This document shows, in pieces, positions 27,094 to 34,992 of a DNA stretch of 64,000 bases. Source of the stretch: Leucobacter viscericola (lineage in GTDB: Bacteria > Actinomycetota > Actinomycetes > Actinomycetales > Microbacteriaceae); contig NZ_CP049863.1 of the NCBI RefSeq assembly GCF_011299575.1, forward strand, positions 1,984,001 to 2,048,000, in the 5' to 3' direction. Every line of letters begins with the position of its first letter. Positions within the stretch are counted from its first letter, which is position 1. The position numbers and the translations under genes are program-made. Under the pieces are notes generated by a model. The model did not search any database and was not told the origin of the DNA. It was given only the letters and a program-made list of their open reading frames with translations.

Positions 27094-28375
27094 GGGGTCT
27101 CCTCTGCTTGGGTCTGATCCTGCGCGAGCCGTGTGCTCCCCGGTCGAAGTGGCAGGTACACCGAGACGGTGGTTCCCTCACCGGGCGCGCTCTCAATGTC
27201 GAGCCCGCCCCGAGCTCACGCAGTCGCGCCCGAATGAAACGCAGGCCATAGCTCGAGGACTCTGCGTCGCTTGGTTGCTCCCAGGCGGCAACATCGAATC
27301 CCGCACCGTCGTCGGCAATGTTGAGGCGCACTGCGCCGCCAGACTCGGTGAGGCTCACAACGACTCGGCTTGCCGCGGCGTGCTGGCGCACGTTGCCCAG
27401 TGCAGACTGTGCCGTGCGCAGCAGTGCCACCTCAACGTCAGTCGCTAGCTGTGGCAGGGCCTCATCAACGTGCAGCTCAACCGCGAGGCCGGTATCTGCG
27501 TGCGCCCGATCGAGCATGCGCTGCAGCGCGGCGGCGAGCGCGTCATTCTCGAGCTCAGCGGGGGCGAGTTCGGCGACGATCCTGCGCACATCAGTAAGGC
27601 ACTCACCCGCCAGGGCCTCAAGCTGCGCGAGTGTGCGCGCAGCCGCGGGGTCATCGCTGCGGTCTCCCCCGGCGTGCGCGAGAAGCCGGATCGACGAGAG
27701 GCCCTGGGCAACGGTGTCGTGAATGTCTCGCGAGATTCTCGTTCGCTCGATGGTCGCTCCCGACTCTCGCTGCGCCCGCGCAAGCTCGTCTTGCAACTCC
27801 GCCATCTCTTGTTGGGCGTGGGTGAGTGAGGCCACAAGGCGCTCACGCTCTTCGGCATCGCGCAGTAGTTGCAGGTACCCGCGCGATATGCCGTAGGCAA
27901 ACACCCCGCCGACGAGCGGACCGAATATGTTCGCGTAGCTTGTGCTGCCGTGGTGCAGGATCGGGGCAACAATCACCACGGCAAGCACAACCGCCGAAAA
28001 TACGAGTCCCCACCTGACGCTCAGCAGGTGCCCCGCGAGCAGCCAGAGCAAAAATGCCAGCCACACGAACTCCGCGGAGACGGCAACGGCGGCGATCCAA
28101 ATCGCGGCGAAGCCGATGAGCCACCAGGTGATCACCCTTCGCGAGTCAGTCTTTGACGGCAGAAGCGCGCCTGCGGTGTGCCAGGCGAGAATCGCGATGC
28201 CAGAGATGACCGCCGCCGCAACCGGCACCCCATCGGCCGCGGCTCGAACTACCCCGACCGTCGTCAAGACCACGGCGATAGCGTGCTGCCCGATTTCCAT
28301 TGCCCGCACCGCCGCCTGCTGCGCGGCCGGTGCCGCGAGGTCGGAGTGCTTCAGCGGTGCGTTGACGAGGCTCAT
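27068..28375 (-). CDS. Sensor histidine kinase, NarL-type, with C-terminal frameshift
   Basis: 435 codons as read. About five hydrophobic segments (residues 35-165), a coiled region, then His219 in [14 protein letters not shown]. The ATPase domain is normal up to [13 protein letters not shown], after which the frame becomes proline/arginine-rich nonsense that runs past the next gene's start. One extra G in the GGGG run (minus strand, 27204-27211) would restore [12 protein letters not shown] followed by VSVYLPL, ending at 27090 with the usual ATGA overlap. So there is a single-base deletion, either real or a sequencing error. As read, the last strand and G-box end of the ATPase are lost. Confidence 0.85.
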   Translation of the reverse strand: MSLVNAPLKHSDLAAPAAQQAAVRAMEIGQHAIAVVLTTVGVVRAAADGVPVAAAVISGIAILAWHTAGALLPSKTDSRRVITWWLIGFAAIWIAAVAVSAEFVWLAFLLWLLAGHLLSVRWGLVFSAVVLAVVIVAPILHHGSTSYANIFGPLVGGVFAYGISRGYLQLLRDAEERERLVASLTHAQQEMAELQDELARAQRESGATIERTRISRDIHDTVAQGLSSIRLLAHAGGDRSDDPAAARTLAQLEALAGECLTDVRRIVAELAPAELENDALAAALQRMLDRAHADTGLAVELHVDEALPQLATDVEVALLRTAQSALGNVRQHAAASRVVVSLTESGGAVRLNIADDGAGFDVAAWEQPSDAESSSYGLRFIRARLRELGAGSTLRARPVREPPSRCTCHFDRGAHGSRRIRPKQRRPHEHHGAAS

Positions 28376-28468
28376 GCGTCAATTCTCGCTGCTGGGGTTT
28401 GGCGGGTCATGCAGATAACTCAATCAGGATCCTCGCGGCCGTTCATCGAGCACACGGCTGAATTGAAT

Positions 28469-28486
28469 ATCACCCAAATGGGGGAT
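28469..28486. promoter_or_regulatory. Candidate response-regulator site
   Basis: ATCACCCAAATGGGGGAT is an imperfect palindrome (7 of 9 positions symmetric). It lies between the second kinase gene and the antitoxin gene, about 95 bases upstream of the kinase start. Assignment to the NarL-type regulator is inference. Confidence 0.35.
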
Positions 28487-28524
28487 GTGGTTGGGGGCCG
28501 GTGCCCGAACTCTAAAAAAGTACT

Positions 28525-28563
28525 AACGTTGGTCATACTTTGTATACTTCTGAACGTTGGAGG
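28525..28563 (+). promoter_or_regulatory. Promoter-operator of the parD-like antitoxin
   Basis: AACGTTGG occurs at 28525-28532 and 28553-28560, flanking a good -10 box TATACT at 28543-28548. The GGAGG ribosome binding site at 28559-28563 follows at once. The paired repeats over the promoter fit antitoxin autorepression. Confidence 0.5.
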
Positions 28564-28567
28564 CATC

Positions 28568-28837
28568 ATGAGCAAAAGTGCGGTATTCACGATGAAGCTA
28601 GAGCAGGATCTGCGCGACGAGTTCATTGCCGCGGCGCAGGCAGAGCATCGCCCCGCTTCGCAGGTCGCGCGAGAACTCATGCGCGAGTACATCACCCGCC
28701 AGCGAGACGAGCGTGAATATCAGGCCTTCCTGGCGGGGAAAGTGGGAGCCGCTCGTGCTTCTCTCCGGGCAGGTCATGGCATAGCGAATGACGACGTTGA
28801 GACGGAGTTCGCCCGCCGTCGCGCGGCCGGTCAGTGA
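28568..28837 (+). CDS. ParD/RelB-like ribbon-helix-helix antitoxin
   Basis: 89 residues from ATG 28568, four bases after GGAGG. The N-terminus (KSAVFTMKLEQDLRDEFIAAA) is a ribbon-helix-helix strand and helix. PASQVARELMREYI matches the second helix of antitoxins of the stability-system type. The C-terminal half is charged, as in toxin-binding tails. The stop overlaps the GTG of a degraded ParE-like toxin at 28834, so this antitoxin now seems to be an orphan. It may still regulate its promoter or neutralise a toxin encoded elsewhere. Confidence 0.82.
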   Translation: MSKSAVFTMKLEQDLRDEFIAAAQAEHRPASQVARELMREYITRQRDEREYQAFLAGKVGAARASLRAGHGIANDDVETEFARRRAAGQ

Positions 28838-29014
28838 AGGTGCTGTGGAGCCCAGGAGCACGCTACACACCCTCAGCTGGCTCGCCCCGGAATGATCCCC
28901 GGAACCAGGGAGCTCTTTCCTGTCAAGCAATACCGTTTGGTTTACGAAACCACCAAGGACAAGATCTGGGTTCTAGCTATTGTGCATACATCTCAGCGGT
29001 GGCCAGCGCCCTAA
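28834..29014 (+). pseudogene. Decayed ParE/RelE-family toxin
   Basis: The overlapping GTG begins a typical toxin N-terminus (MKVLWSPGAR). About 40 bases later a different frame carries the end of the same family: PQLARPGMIPGTRELF, then VKQYRLVYE and IVHTSQRWPAP, stopping at 29014. Only about 60 codons remain compared with 90-100 in the family, and the two parts are out of frame. An internal deletion of roughly 40 codons has removed the middle and shifted the frame. The product cannot be a functional ribosome- or gyrase-targeting toxin. Confidence 0.8.
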
Positions 29015-29018
29015 AGCC

Positions 29019-29570
29019 TCAGGCTGTTTCGTCGCGCAGATCGAGCGCATAGAAGAGTTTGTCGTAGCGGTCCTCGCCAAACGCAACGAAGCGAGGCAGC
29101 AGGCCGTAGCGGGTGAAGCCCAGCGATTCGTAAAGCGCCATCGCGCGCACATTGTCCCCGCGCAGGTCTAGGGTCACCACTTCAACGCGCGCATCGCGAG
29201 CCGCCTGCAGCAACTCCAGCATGATGCGCCGGCCGATCCTGCGCCCCTGAGCAGCGGGATCAACAGCGACCTTTTCAATGTCGACGTGTGGGTTGTGTGT
29301 CGGCCGCTCGTAACGGATCCAGTAGCTGAGCCCGAGTAAGCGGCCTCGATCCCAAGCTGCAACCAGGCACGCGTTGCTCTGCTTCGAGGCTGCGACGACC
29401 CCACGAAGCAGGTCTTCCACCTCTTCTGCGGGCGGCGGCTCCACCCATCCGATTGCTGCGCCGTTCTTGACGAGCGTTTGCAAGAGTGTCGCCGCCTGCG
29501 CGAAGAAGTCCTCTGTCAGATCCGCCGATTGCAGGCGAGTGATTTCGACGGTGATGTGCGCTTCGCTCAT
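29019..29570 (-). CDS. GNAT family N-acetyltransferase
   Basis: 183 residues from ATG 29570 (MSEAHITVEITRL); a longer frame from 29696 would run into the divergent SDR gene. The acetyl-CoA binding loop is VDPAAQGRRIGRRIM, preceded by the strand that ends IEKVAV. The C-terminal segment VTLDLRGDNVRAMALYESLGF is the standard beta6/7 motif. The acceptor is unknown. The start lies only 40 bases from the divergent SDR start, so the promoters overlap. Confidence 0.88.
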   Translation of the reverse strand: MSEAHITVEITRLQSADLTEDFFAQAATLLQTLVKNGAAIGWVEPPPAEEVEDLLRGVVAASKQSNACLVAAWDRGRLLGLSYWIRYERPTHNPHVDIEKVAVDPAAQGRRIGRRIMLELLQAARDARVEVVTLDLRGDNVRAMALYESLGFTRYGLLPRFVAFGEDRYDKLFYALDLRDETA

Positions 29571-29610
29571 AGCTCCATCTTCACACTTTCGACCGCGTAG
29601 AATTGGCCCA

Positions 29611-31167
29611 ATGAGCGAAACCCCGGTAGGCAGCATCGACCCCGCCGAACTCGCCACCGCGCTGCGCGTGATCGCCTCAGCGCACGAGTTGCCCACAGAT
29701 CACCCCGACTTTCTGGCTGTGCGCGAGGCGACCTCCTCGATGTTCAAGGCGGTCAAACAGGGCCGCCGCCGCCGCAATCGCGAGGCCGTGGCCGACGCCG
29801 ACCGTGCCGTCATCGCGGCGACTGCAACCGGCGCACCAGATCGCATCGACGATGAGACGCGCGGGATCCCCCTCGCCACCTCCACGGATGCCCCGATCGC
29901 GGGCGAGCTGATCAAGCCCCGCAACTGCTACATCTGCAAACAGCCCTACACGCGCGTCGACGCGTTTTACCATCAGCTCTGCCCCGAGTGCGCGAAGTTC
30001 AGCCACGGCAAGCGGAACGCCAGCGCCGACCTCACCGGCAAGCGCGCGCTGCTCACGGGTGGTCGCGCCAAGATCGGCATGCACATCGCACTCCGGCTGC
30101 TGCGTGACGGGGCGCACACCACCATCACCACGCGCTTTCCGCGCGATGCCGCGCGCCGGTTCGCGTCCCTGCCCGATTCCGCAGACTGGCTCGGTCGGCT
30201 TCGCATCGTCGGCATTGACCTGCGGGATCCCGCGCAGGTGCTCTCGCTTGCCGACTCTGTCGCGGCGCAGGGTCCGCTCGACATCCTGATTAACAACGCC
30301 GCGCAGACCGTGCGCCGCTCGCCGGGCTCTTACTCGCTACTCGCGGACTCGGAGTTGCAGCCGCTGCCCGACGGTCCCTTGCCCGAGATCGAGGTGCTGG
30401 GGTCCGCGGTGCAGTTGCACCCGCAGTCGCTGGAGGCGTCAGTGAGTGGGGTGGGGATCGCGGACGCTGTTGCAGCCCCTGGTGCCGCTGGGCCCGTTGG
30501 CGCACCCGGCAGACTCGGTGCCCTCACCGGCACGATCGCGGAAGGCCTGGCCGAGGGCCTCGCTCAGAACCTCTCCGCGCGTGAACTCAGCGCCCTGGCG
30601 ATGACCCCCGGATCCTCGTCGCTCACCAAACACGCTGACGGTACCGCGATCGATGCGGGCGGGCTCGTGCCCGACATGAACCACAGCAACAGCTGGGTGC
30701 AGCACGTGCAAGAGGTGGATCCACTCGAAATGCTCGAGGTGCAGCTCTGCAACACAACCGCGCCGTTTTTGCTGATCAGCCGCCTGCGCGCCGCCATGGT
30801 CGCGTCACCCGCGCGCCGCACCTACATCGTGAACGTTTCGGCGATGGAGGGGCAGTTCGGGCGGCGGTACAAGGGACCCGGACACCCACACACGAACATG
30901 GCGAAGGCCGCGCTCAACATGCTCACGCGCACCAGCGCGCAGGAGATGTTTGAGACGGACGGGATCCTGATGACCGCGGTCGACACCGGTTGGATTACCG
31001 ACGAGCGGCCCCATTTCACGAAGGTGCGCTTGGCCGAGGAGGGCTTCCACGCGCCACTCGACCTGGTCGATGGGGCCGCCCGGGTATACGACCCGATCGT
31101 GCGCGGCGAGGCAGGCGAGGATCTCTACGGCCACTTCTTGAAGGACTACCGGCCGAGCCCCTGGTGA
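29611..31167 (+). CDS. SDR-family oxidoreductase with N-terminal zinc-knuckle region
   Basis: 518 residues from ATG 29611. Residues 1-100 are helical and basic. Residues 106-127 hold two CxxC pairs (CYIC and CPEC), a likely zinc knuckle. A Rossmann domain follows with TGGRAKIG (149-156) as the nucleotide loop and INNAAQT at the end of strand 4. A Gly/Ala-rich insertion of about 130 residues separates that from the C-terminal part. The catalytic region reads HPHTNMAKAAL: lysine is kept but the tyrosine four residues earlier is threonine. Reaction and substrate are unknown. It may be a specialised or non-canonical SDR. Confidence 0.82.
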   Translation: MSETPVGSIDPAELATALRVIASAHELPTDHPDFLAVREATSSMFKAVKQGRRRRNREAVADADRAVIAATATGAPDRIDDETRGIPLATSTDAPIAGELIKPRNCYICKQPYTRVDAFYHQLCPECAKFSHGKRNASADLTGKRALLTGGRAKIGMHIALRLLRDGAHTTITTRFPRDAARRFASLPDSADWLGRLRIVGIDLRDPAQVLSLADSVAAQGPLDILINNAAQTVRRSPGSYSLLADSELQPLPDGPLPEIEVLGSAVQLHPQSLEASVSGVGIADAVAAPGAAGPVGAPGRLGALTGTIAEGLAEGLAQNLSARELSALAMTPGSSSLTKHADGTAIDAGGLVPDMNHSNSWVQHVQEVDPLEMLEVQLCNTTAPFLLISRLRAAMVASPARRTYIVNVSAMEGQFGRRYKGPGHPHTNMAKAALNMLTRTSAQEMFETDGILMTAVDTGWITDERPHFTKVRLAEEGFHAPLDLVDGAARVYDPIVRGEAGEDLYGHFLKDYRPSPW

Positions 31168-31335
31168 TGATGAGGTGGGCGCCGGTGAGCCTCTTACAGC
31201 CTCTTCGCTGTCAAAGGATGCTTGGTACACCCGCTTGCTGATCGTTTCATGCAGATCTGCGTTCTAGCCTCTGCGCTCGGAGAGTATCGTTCGAAACCTA
31301 ACGCAACGTAGCGTTAGAGAAAGCGGGGTTCCCTG
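31168..31335 (+). promoter_or_regulatory. Upstream region of the small membrane protein, with palindrome
   Basis: CTAACGCAACGTAGCGTTAG at 31298-31317 has 7-base arms and a 6-base centre. It lies 19 bases before the GTG of the next gene and resembles a repressor site of the TetR or similar type. Nothing else is recognised here. Confidence 0.4.
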
Positions 31336-31560
31336 GTGCACCGCACAGTAACGAGGACCGGATGGCTGCTAATCGCGCTTGTAGCGTTACTCGTCACGAT
31401 TGGCACCGGCACCTTAATCTGGGCCGCAGTTGCCTCCCCCTGGGGAGCTGAATCCACCGAGCGTGTTCTCCCGATTGTCCTATGGACCAACTCCGCAGCT
31501 GTCGCCATCGGGCTTGGTCGCGTTCTCTGGAACTACTCTCATCCCCGAAACAAGGAGTGA
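31336..31560 (+). CDS. Small two-helix membrane protein
   Basis: 74 residues from GTG 31336. Two hydrophobic segments (about residues 9-32 and 45-62) are separated by a short charged loop, and the C-terminus is polar (NYSHPRNKE). No family is recognised. The codon pattern fits the neighbourhood, and it lies between a palindromic upstream site and a hairpin, which favours a real gene. The ribosome binding site is poor. Confidence 0.5.
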   Translation: MHRTVTRTGWLLIALVALLVTIGTGTLIWAAVASPWGAESTERVLPIVLWTNSAAVAIGLGRVLWNYSHPRNKE

Positions 31561-31584
31561 ATGTCGTCAGAAACTCTTACCTAG

Positions 31585-31632
31585 AACACAAACGTTGGTG
31601 GCAGCCATTGGGCTACCACCAACGTTTGTGTT
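31585..31632. terminator. Hairpin between converging genes
   Basis: A 22-bp stem (31585-31606 with 31611-31632, one mismatch) and 4-base loop. It lies 24 bases after the small membrane protein stop and 27 bases before the converging xylH stop, so it can serve both. Confidence 0.8.
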
Positions 31633-31658
31633 TAGAGGTGTCGTGGCGGTCGCCGCTA

Positions 31659-32885
31659 TCAACCACTACCGCTGCTCTTACGCGCCTTCCGAGAGAGCGA
31701 GTCGATCGTCACCGCGAGCACCAGCACCCCGCCCGTCACCATGTAGCGGACGTATGCATCGACCCCAATGAGGTTGAGGCCACTCGTGATCGACTGCAGA
31801 ACAAGCATGCCGAACAGTGCCGAGTACACGGAACCGCGCCCGCCGAAGAGGCTCGTGCCACCGATCACCGCCGCGGCGATCGCCATCAGGTTTGTGTCCG
31901 TACCACCGCTGGTCTGGCTGACCGACTGCAGGCGAGCAGCCGCAAGCACACCACCGAGCGCGGCAAACACCGAGCACATCGCGAAGACCGAGATGTAGAT
32001 GCGGTCGACGTTGATGCCCGCGCGACGAGCCGCCTCTTGATTCCCGCCGACGGCGTACACGTGCCGCCCCCAGGTCGTGCGGCGCAGCAAGAAGTCCATT
32101 CCGATGATGACGGCCACCCACAGCAGCGGCATGGCACCGATGCCGCGATCAAGGTTGAGATACCAGGCGACGAGCGCCACAGCCGCGATCAGCACGACCG
32201 CCCTGATGACGGCCGAGCGCACACTCGGCGCCGACAGGTTCGCGGCGGCGCGTCGTTTGATGCTGCGCAGTCTCGCCAAGAAGTAGAGAGCACCGATTAC
32301 TATCGCCAGTGCGTAGGAAGCCCAGGGTGGAAGGAACGTGAAGTTCGCGAAGGCGATGAGCGGTGAATCGCCCGGCAGGTTGATCGTGCCGTTTTTACCC
32401 AGCGTCAACAGTTGCAGGCCAAGGAAGGCGAGCAGACCAGCCAGGGTAATCACGAAGCTTGGCACCCCGAATCTCGTACAGAGCACCCCGTAAAGCATGC
32501 CGATGACAAGTCCGGTGCACAGCGCGGCAAGGATGGCAACTGAAAGCGGCAACCCCACATAGACGAGCAGCACTGCAAGCACGGCACCCGATAGCCCCGA
32601 CACCGAGCCAACGGAGAGGTCGATCTCGCCGAGCAGCAGCACGAGCACAATGCCGATTGAGATCATGCCGATGGTGGCGGAATCAAGGCTCAGCTGGACG
32701 AGGTTGCGGGATGACAGAAAGCGGTTATTCATCGCGTAGAAGACGATCCAAATGACGATCAGCCCCACAACAACGGGGATCATGCCGAGGTCACCGGATC
32801 GCAGACGGCGAACCAGATTGCCAAAGAGAGCTCGGGGAGAAGAGTCGTCGATGAGTCGTTCATCGGTGCGGTCGGCGAAACTCAT
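31659..32885 (-). CDS. xylH: Xylose-type sugar ABC transporter permease
   Basis: 408 residues with about ten membrane helices, as in the RbsC/XylH class. Motifs include SLDSATIGMISIGIVLVLL and LLLGEIDLSVGSVSGLSG near the N-terminal third. VGGNQEAARRAGINVDRI is in the coupling loop. The ATG overlaps the ATPase stop by one base. The assignment to xylose comes mainly from the binding protein and ROK neighbour; other pentoses or hexoses remain possible. Confidence 0.85.
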   Translation of the reverse strand: MSFADRTDERLIDDSSPRALFGNLVRRLRSGDLGMIPVVVGLIVIWIVFYAMNNRFLSSRNLVQLSLDSATIGMISIGIVLVLLLGEIDLSVGSVSGLSGAVLAVLLVYVGLPLSVAILAALCTGLVIGMLYGVLCTRFGVPSFVITLAGLLAFLGLQLLTLGKNGTINLPGDSPLIAFANFTFLPPWASYALAIVIGALYFLARLRSIKRRAAANLSAPSVRSAVIRAVVLIAAVALVAWYLNLDRGIGAMPLLWVAVIIGMDFLLRRTTWGRHVYAVGGNQEAARRAGINVDRIYISVFAMCSVFAALGGVLAAARLQSVSQTSGGTDTNLMAIAAAVIGGTSLFGGRGSVYSALFGMLVLQSITSGLNLIGVDAYVRYMVTGGVLVLAVTIDSLSRKARKSSGSG

Positions 32886-33685
32886 CAGGATTCCTCTGTC
32901 TTCCGTTTTGACGCGGCAACGCTGGCATCCCGTGCCTGGCGCGCGGCGACCACGTTGTCGGAGGCGCCGGTGATCGCTACGACGAGCTGCTCGGTTGTGG
33001 CCTCATCAATATCAAACTGCGCGGCGTTTCGCCCCAGCCTCAGTACGTAAATGCGATCGGCGACGGCCTGAACATCAGCCATGTTGTGCGAGATCACGAC
33101 GACGCCGAGGCCAGACTCCCGGAGACGCTCGATGAGGTTGAGCACCTCGGCAGTTTGAGCGACGCCAAGCGCCGCGGTCGGTTCGTCAAGCAGTACGACC
33201 TTGGGAGAGCCAACCAGACTGCGTGCGATTGCGACGGTTTGGCGCTGTCCGCCCGAGAGCGAGGCGACCGCGATCCTAACCGAGGGGATCTTCGCAGACA
33301 GCTGATGCAGCAGCTCCCAGCTGCGCGCCTCCATTGCCTCTTCGTCAAGGACCCCGGTCCGGGTCTTCTCCTGGCCGAGAAAGAGGTTGGCGACAACATC
33401 GAGATTGTCGGCGAGTGCGAGATCTTGAAAGACCGTGGCGATGCCGAGCGACTGGGCGGCTCTTGGTCCCGAGATCTCTACTAGCTGACCGTCCACCTCA
33501 ATGGTGCCGGCGTCGGGTCCGTATACGCCCGAGATGATCTTGACGAGGGTGGACTTGCCTGCGCCGTTGTCGCCGACGAGGGCTACCACTTCGCCCGGAT
33601 CAACGTCGAAATTGATCTCAGTAAGGGCCTGAACGGCACCAAATCGTTTACCGATGCCGCGCAGAGAGAGTACAGGTTGGGTCAT
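32885..33685 (-). CDS. xylG: Sugar ABC transporter ATP-binding protein (single nucleotide-binding domain)
   Basis: 266 residues with one complete ATPase: Walker A GDNGAGKST, signature LSGGQRQTVAIAR, Walker B VVLLDEPTAALG, H-loop VVISHN. Classical XylG, RbsA and MglA proteins have two fused domains of about 500 residues. This one is half-sized and must dimerise. It lies 68 bases downstream of the binding-protein gene, with a hairpin in between. Confidence 0.87.
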   Translation of the reverse strand: MTQPVLSLRGIGKRFGAVQALTEINFDVDPGEVVALVGDNGAGKSTLVKIISGVYGPDAGTIEVDGQLVEISGPRAAQSLGIATVFQDLALADNLDVVANLFLGQEKTRTGVLDEEAMEARSWELLHQLSAKIPSVRIAVASLSGGQRQTVAIARSLVGSPKVVLLDEPTAALGVAQTAEVLNLIERLRESGLGVVVISHNMADVQAVADRIYVLRLGRNAAQFDIDEATTEQLVVAITGASDNVVAARQARDASVAASKRKTEES

Positions 33686-33719
33686 GGAAAGTTCCTTGGG
33701 CGGGCTGGATTGAGCGGAG

Positions 33720-33747
33720 CGGAGCGGCCGACAGCCGCCCCGCTCCG
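33720..33747 (-). terminator. Intercistronic hairpin between xylF and xylG
   Basis: CGGAGCGG (33720-33727) pairs with CCGCTCCG (33740-33747). It lies in the 68-base gap after the binding-protein stop. Hairpins here often stabilise or partly terminate the message so that the binding protein is made in excess. Confidence 0.55.
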
Positions 33748-33753
33748 TGTCGG

Positions 33754-34824
33754 TCAGGAGAGTCCGTCTGCCTTGCAGGCGTCGGCGTACTCTGCCGTGC
33801 AGATGTCAGAGACCTCGTAGAAACCGTCTGCGACGACGGTGTCTTTCACGTTGTCCTTTGTGACCGCAATCGGATCAAGGATGTAAGAGGGCACACCCTC
33901 GAAATCCGTGGTTCCTGTGGGCTTCTTGCCGGTGGCAAGGTCCACGGCCAACTCCGCGGCCTTGTCAGCCTCGGTCTTGATCGGCTTGTACACCGTCATG
34001 TACTGCTGACCGGCCACAATGCGCTGGATCCCTGCCAGCTCCGCGTCTTGACCCGTGATCGGAGGAACACTGTCGTCTCCCTCAGCGCGGAACGCGGCGA
34101 AGACTCCGCCAGCCTGTCCGTCGTTCGCTGCGTAAACGCCGGCGAGAGACTTCGGATCAATCTTGTTGAACTGCGAGCTGGTGAACTTCTGCGCGTTGTC
34201 TGGGCTCCAGTCGGGGTTGTCGTACTCAGAGACGATCTTCAGACCGCTCTTGTCGAGAACCGAGTGGGCACCCTTCTTGAACTGAGCAGCGTTCGGGTCG
34301 GTTGGCGAACCGTTCAGCATCAGAATGTCGCCCTTGTCACCGGTTGCTTTGACGAGGGCCTCACCCTGCATCTCGCCAACCCGTTCATTGTTGAAGGAGA
34401 TGTAGTAATCGGCGCCCTCAATGAAACGGTCGTAGGCGATAACGGGCACCTTCGAACTTTGTGCCGACTTGACGATAGAGGTGGCGGCCTTGCCGTCGAC
34501 AGGATCAAGCACCAACACAGACGCGCCGTCCGTGAGCGCGGACTCAGCCTGTTGCTGCTGCTTCGAAGCATCTTGGTCGGCGTTTAGGTAATTGACCTTA
34601 CACTTGTCACACAGTTCCTTGACCTTGGCCTCGAAGAGAGGCTTGTCGAAGCTCTCGTATCGGGTCGTTTTGGTCTCGGGCAGCAGTAGGGCGATCGTGG
34701 GACTGTCTGCCGAATCACCCGATCCAGCATTGGTGTCGCCGCTATTCGACGAGCAGGCCGCAAGGCCGCTCAGGGCGAGAATCATGGTAGCCGTCACAGC
34801 GGCGGCACGTTTGAACTTATTCAC
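33754..34824 (-). CDS. xylF: Xylose-type sugar-binding lipoprotein
   Basis: 356 residues from GTG 34824, chosen because GGAGGAC lies five bases upstream and the product begins with a lipoprotein signal (LSGLAAC, lipid Cys24). The mature part is a type I periplasmic-binding fold. IAYDRFIEGADYYISFNNERVGEMQ closely resembles XylF, and TGQDAELAGIQRI is the hinge region. A C-terminal DICTAEYADACKADG carries two cysteines that could form a disulfide. It is first in an operon with the ATPase and permease and divergent from a ROK regulator. Confidence 0.87.
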   Translation of the reverse strand: MNKFKRAAAVTATMILALSGLAACSSNSGDTNAGSGDSADSPTIALLLPETKTTRYESFDKPLFEAKVKELCDKCKVNYLNADQDASKQQQQAESALTDGASVLVLDPVDGKAATSIVKSAQSSKVPVIAYDRFIEGADYYISFNNERVGEMQGEALVKATGDKGDILMLNGSPTDPNAAQFKKGAHSVLDKSGLKIVSEYDNPDWSPDNAQKFTSSQFNKIDPKSLAGVYAANDGQAGGVFAAFRAEGDDSVPPITGQDAELAGIQRIVAGQQYMTVYKPIKTEADKAAELAVDLATGKKPTGTTDFEGVPSYILDPIAVTKDNVKDTVVADGFYEVSDICTAEYADACKADGLS

Positions 34825-34992
34825 TTTGTCCTCCGAGAAAATACTCAGGTCCACGACGTCGTGGAGTGTGCTCATTCAACTACATCGTGAAGTACAGGTC
34901 AACACATGAATTCAAAGTGGTCAAATATCGTAATTTCATTGATTTAAAGTTCAACACTTGACGACAAGCCGGACTTCGACCACAGTTAGTGC
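34825..34992. promoter_or_regulatory. Divergent xylF/ROK control region with paired sites
   Basis: TCAACACATGA at 34899-34909 and TCAACACTTGA at 34951-34961 are near-identical direct repeats 52 bases apart, about five helical turns. The second is a perfect TCAA/TTGA palindrome around CAC. They are plausible binding sites for the ROK repressor. Confidence 0.5.

Noticed and set aside
28178..28567. Upstream extension of the antitoxin gene
   Set aside because: It crosses the promoter with a good -10 box and the divergent kinase start. The ATG at 28568 has GGAGG just upstream.
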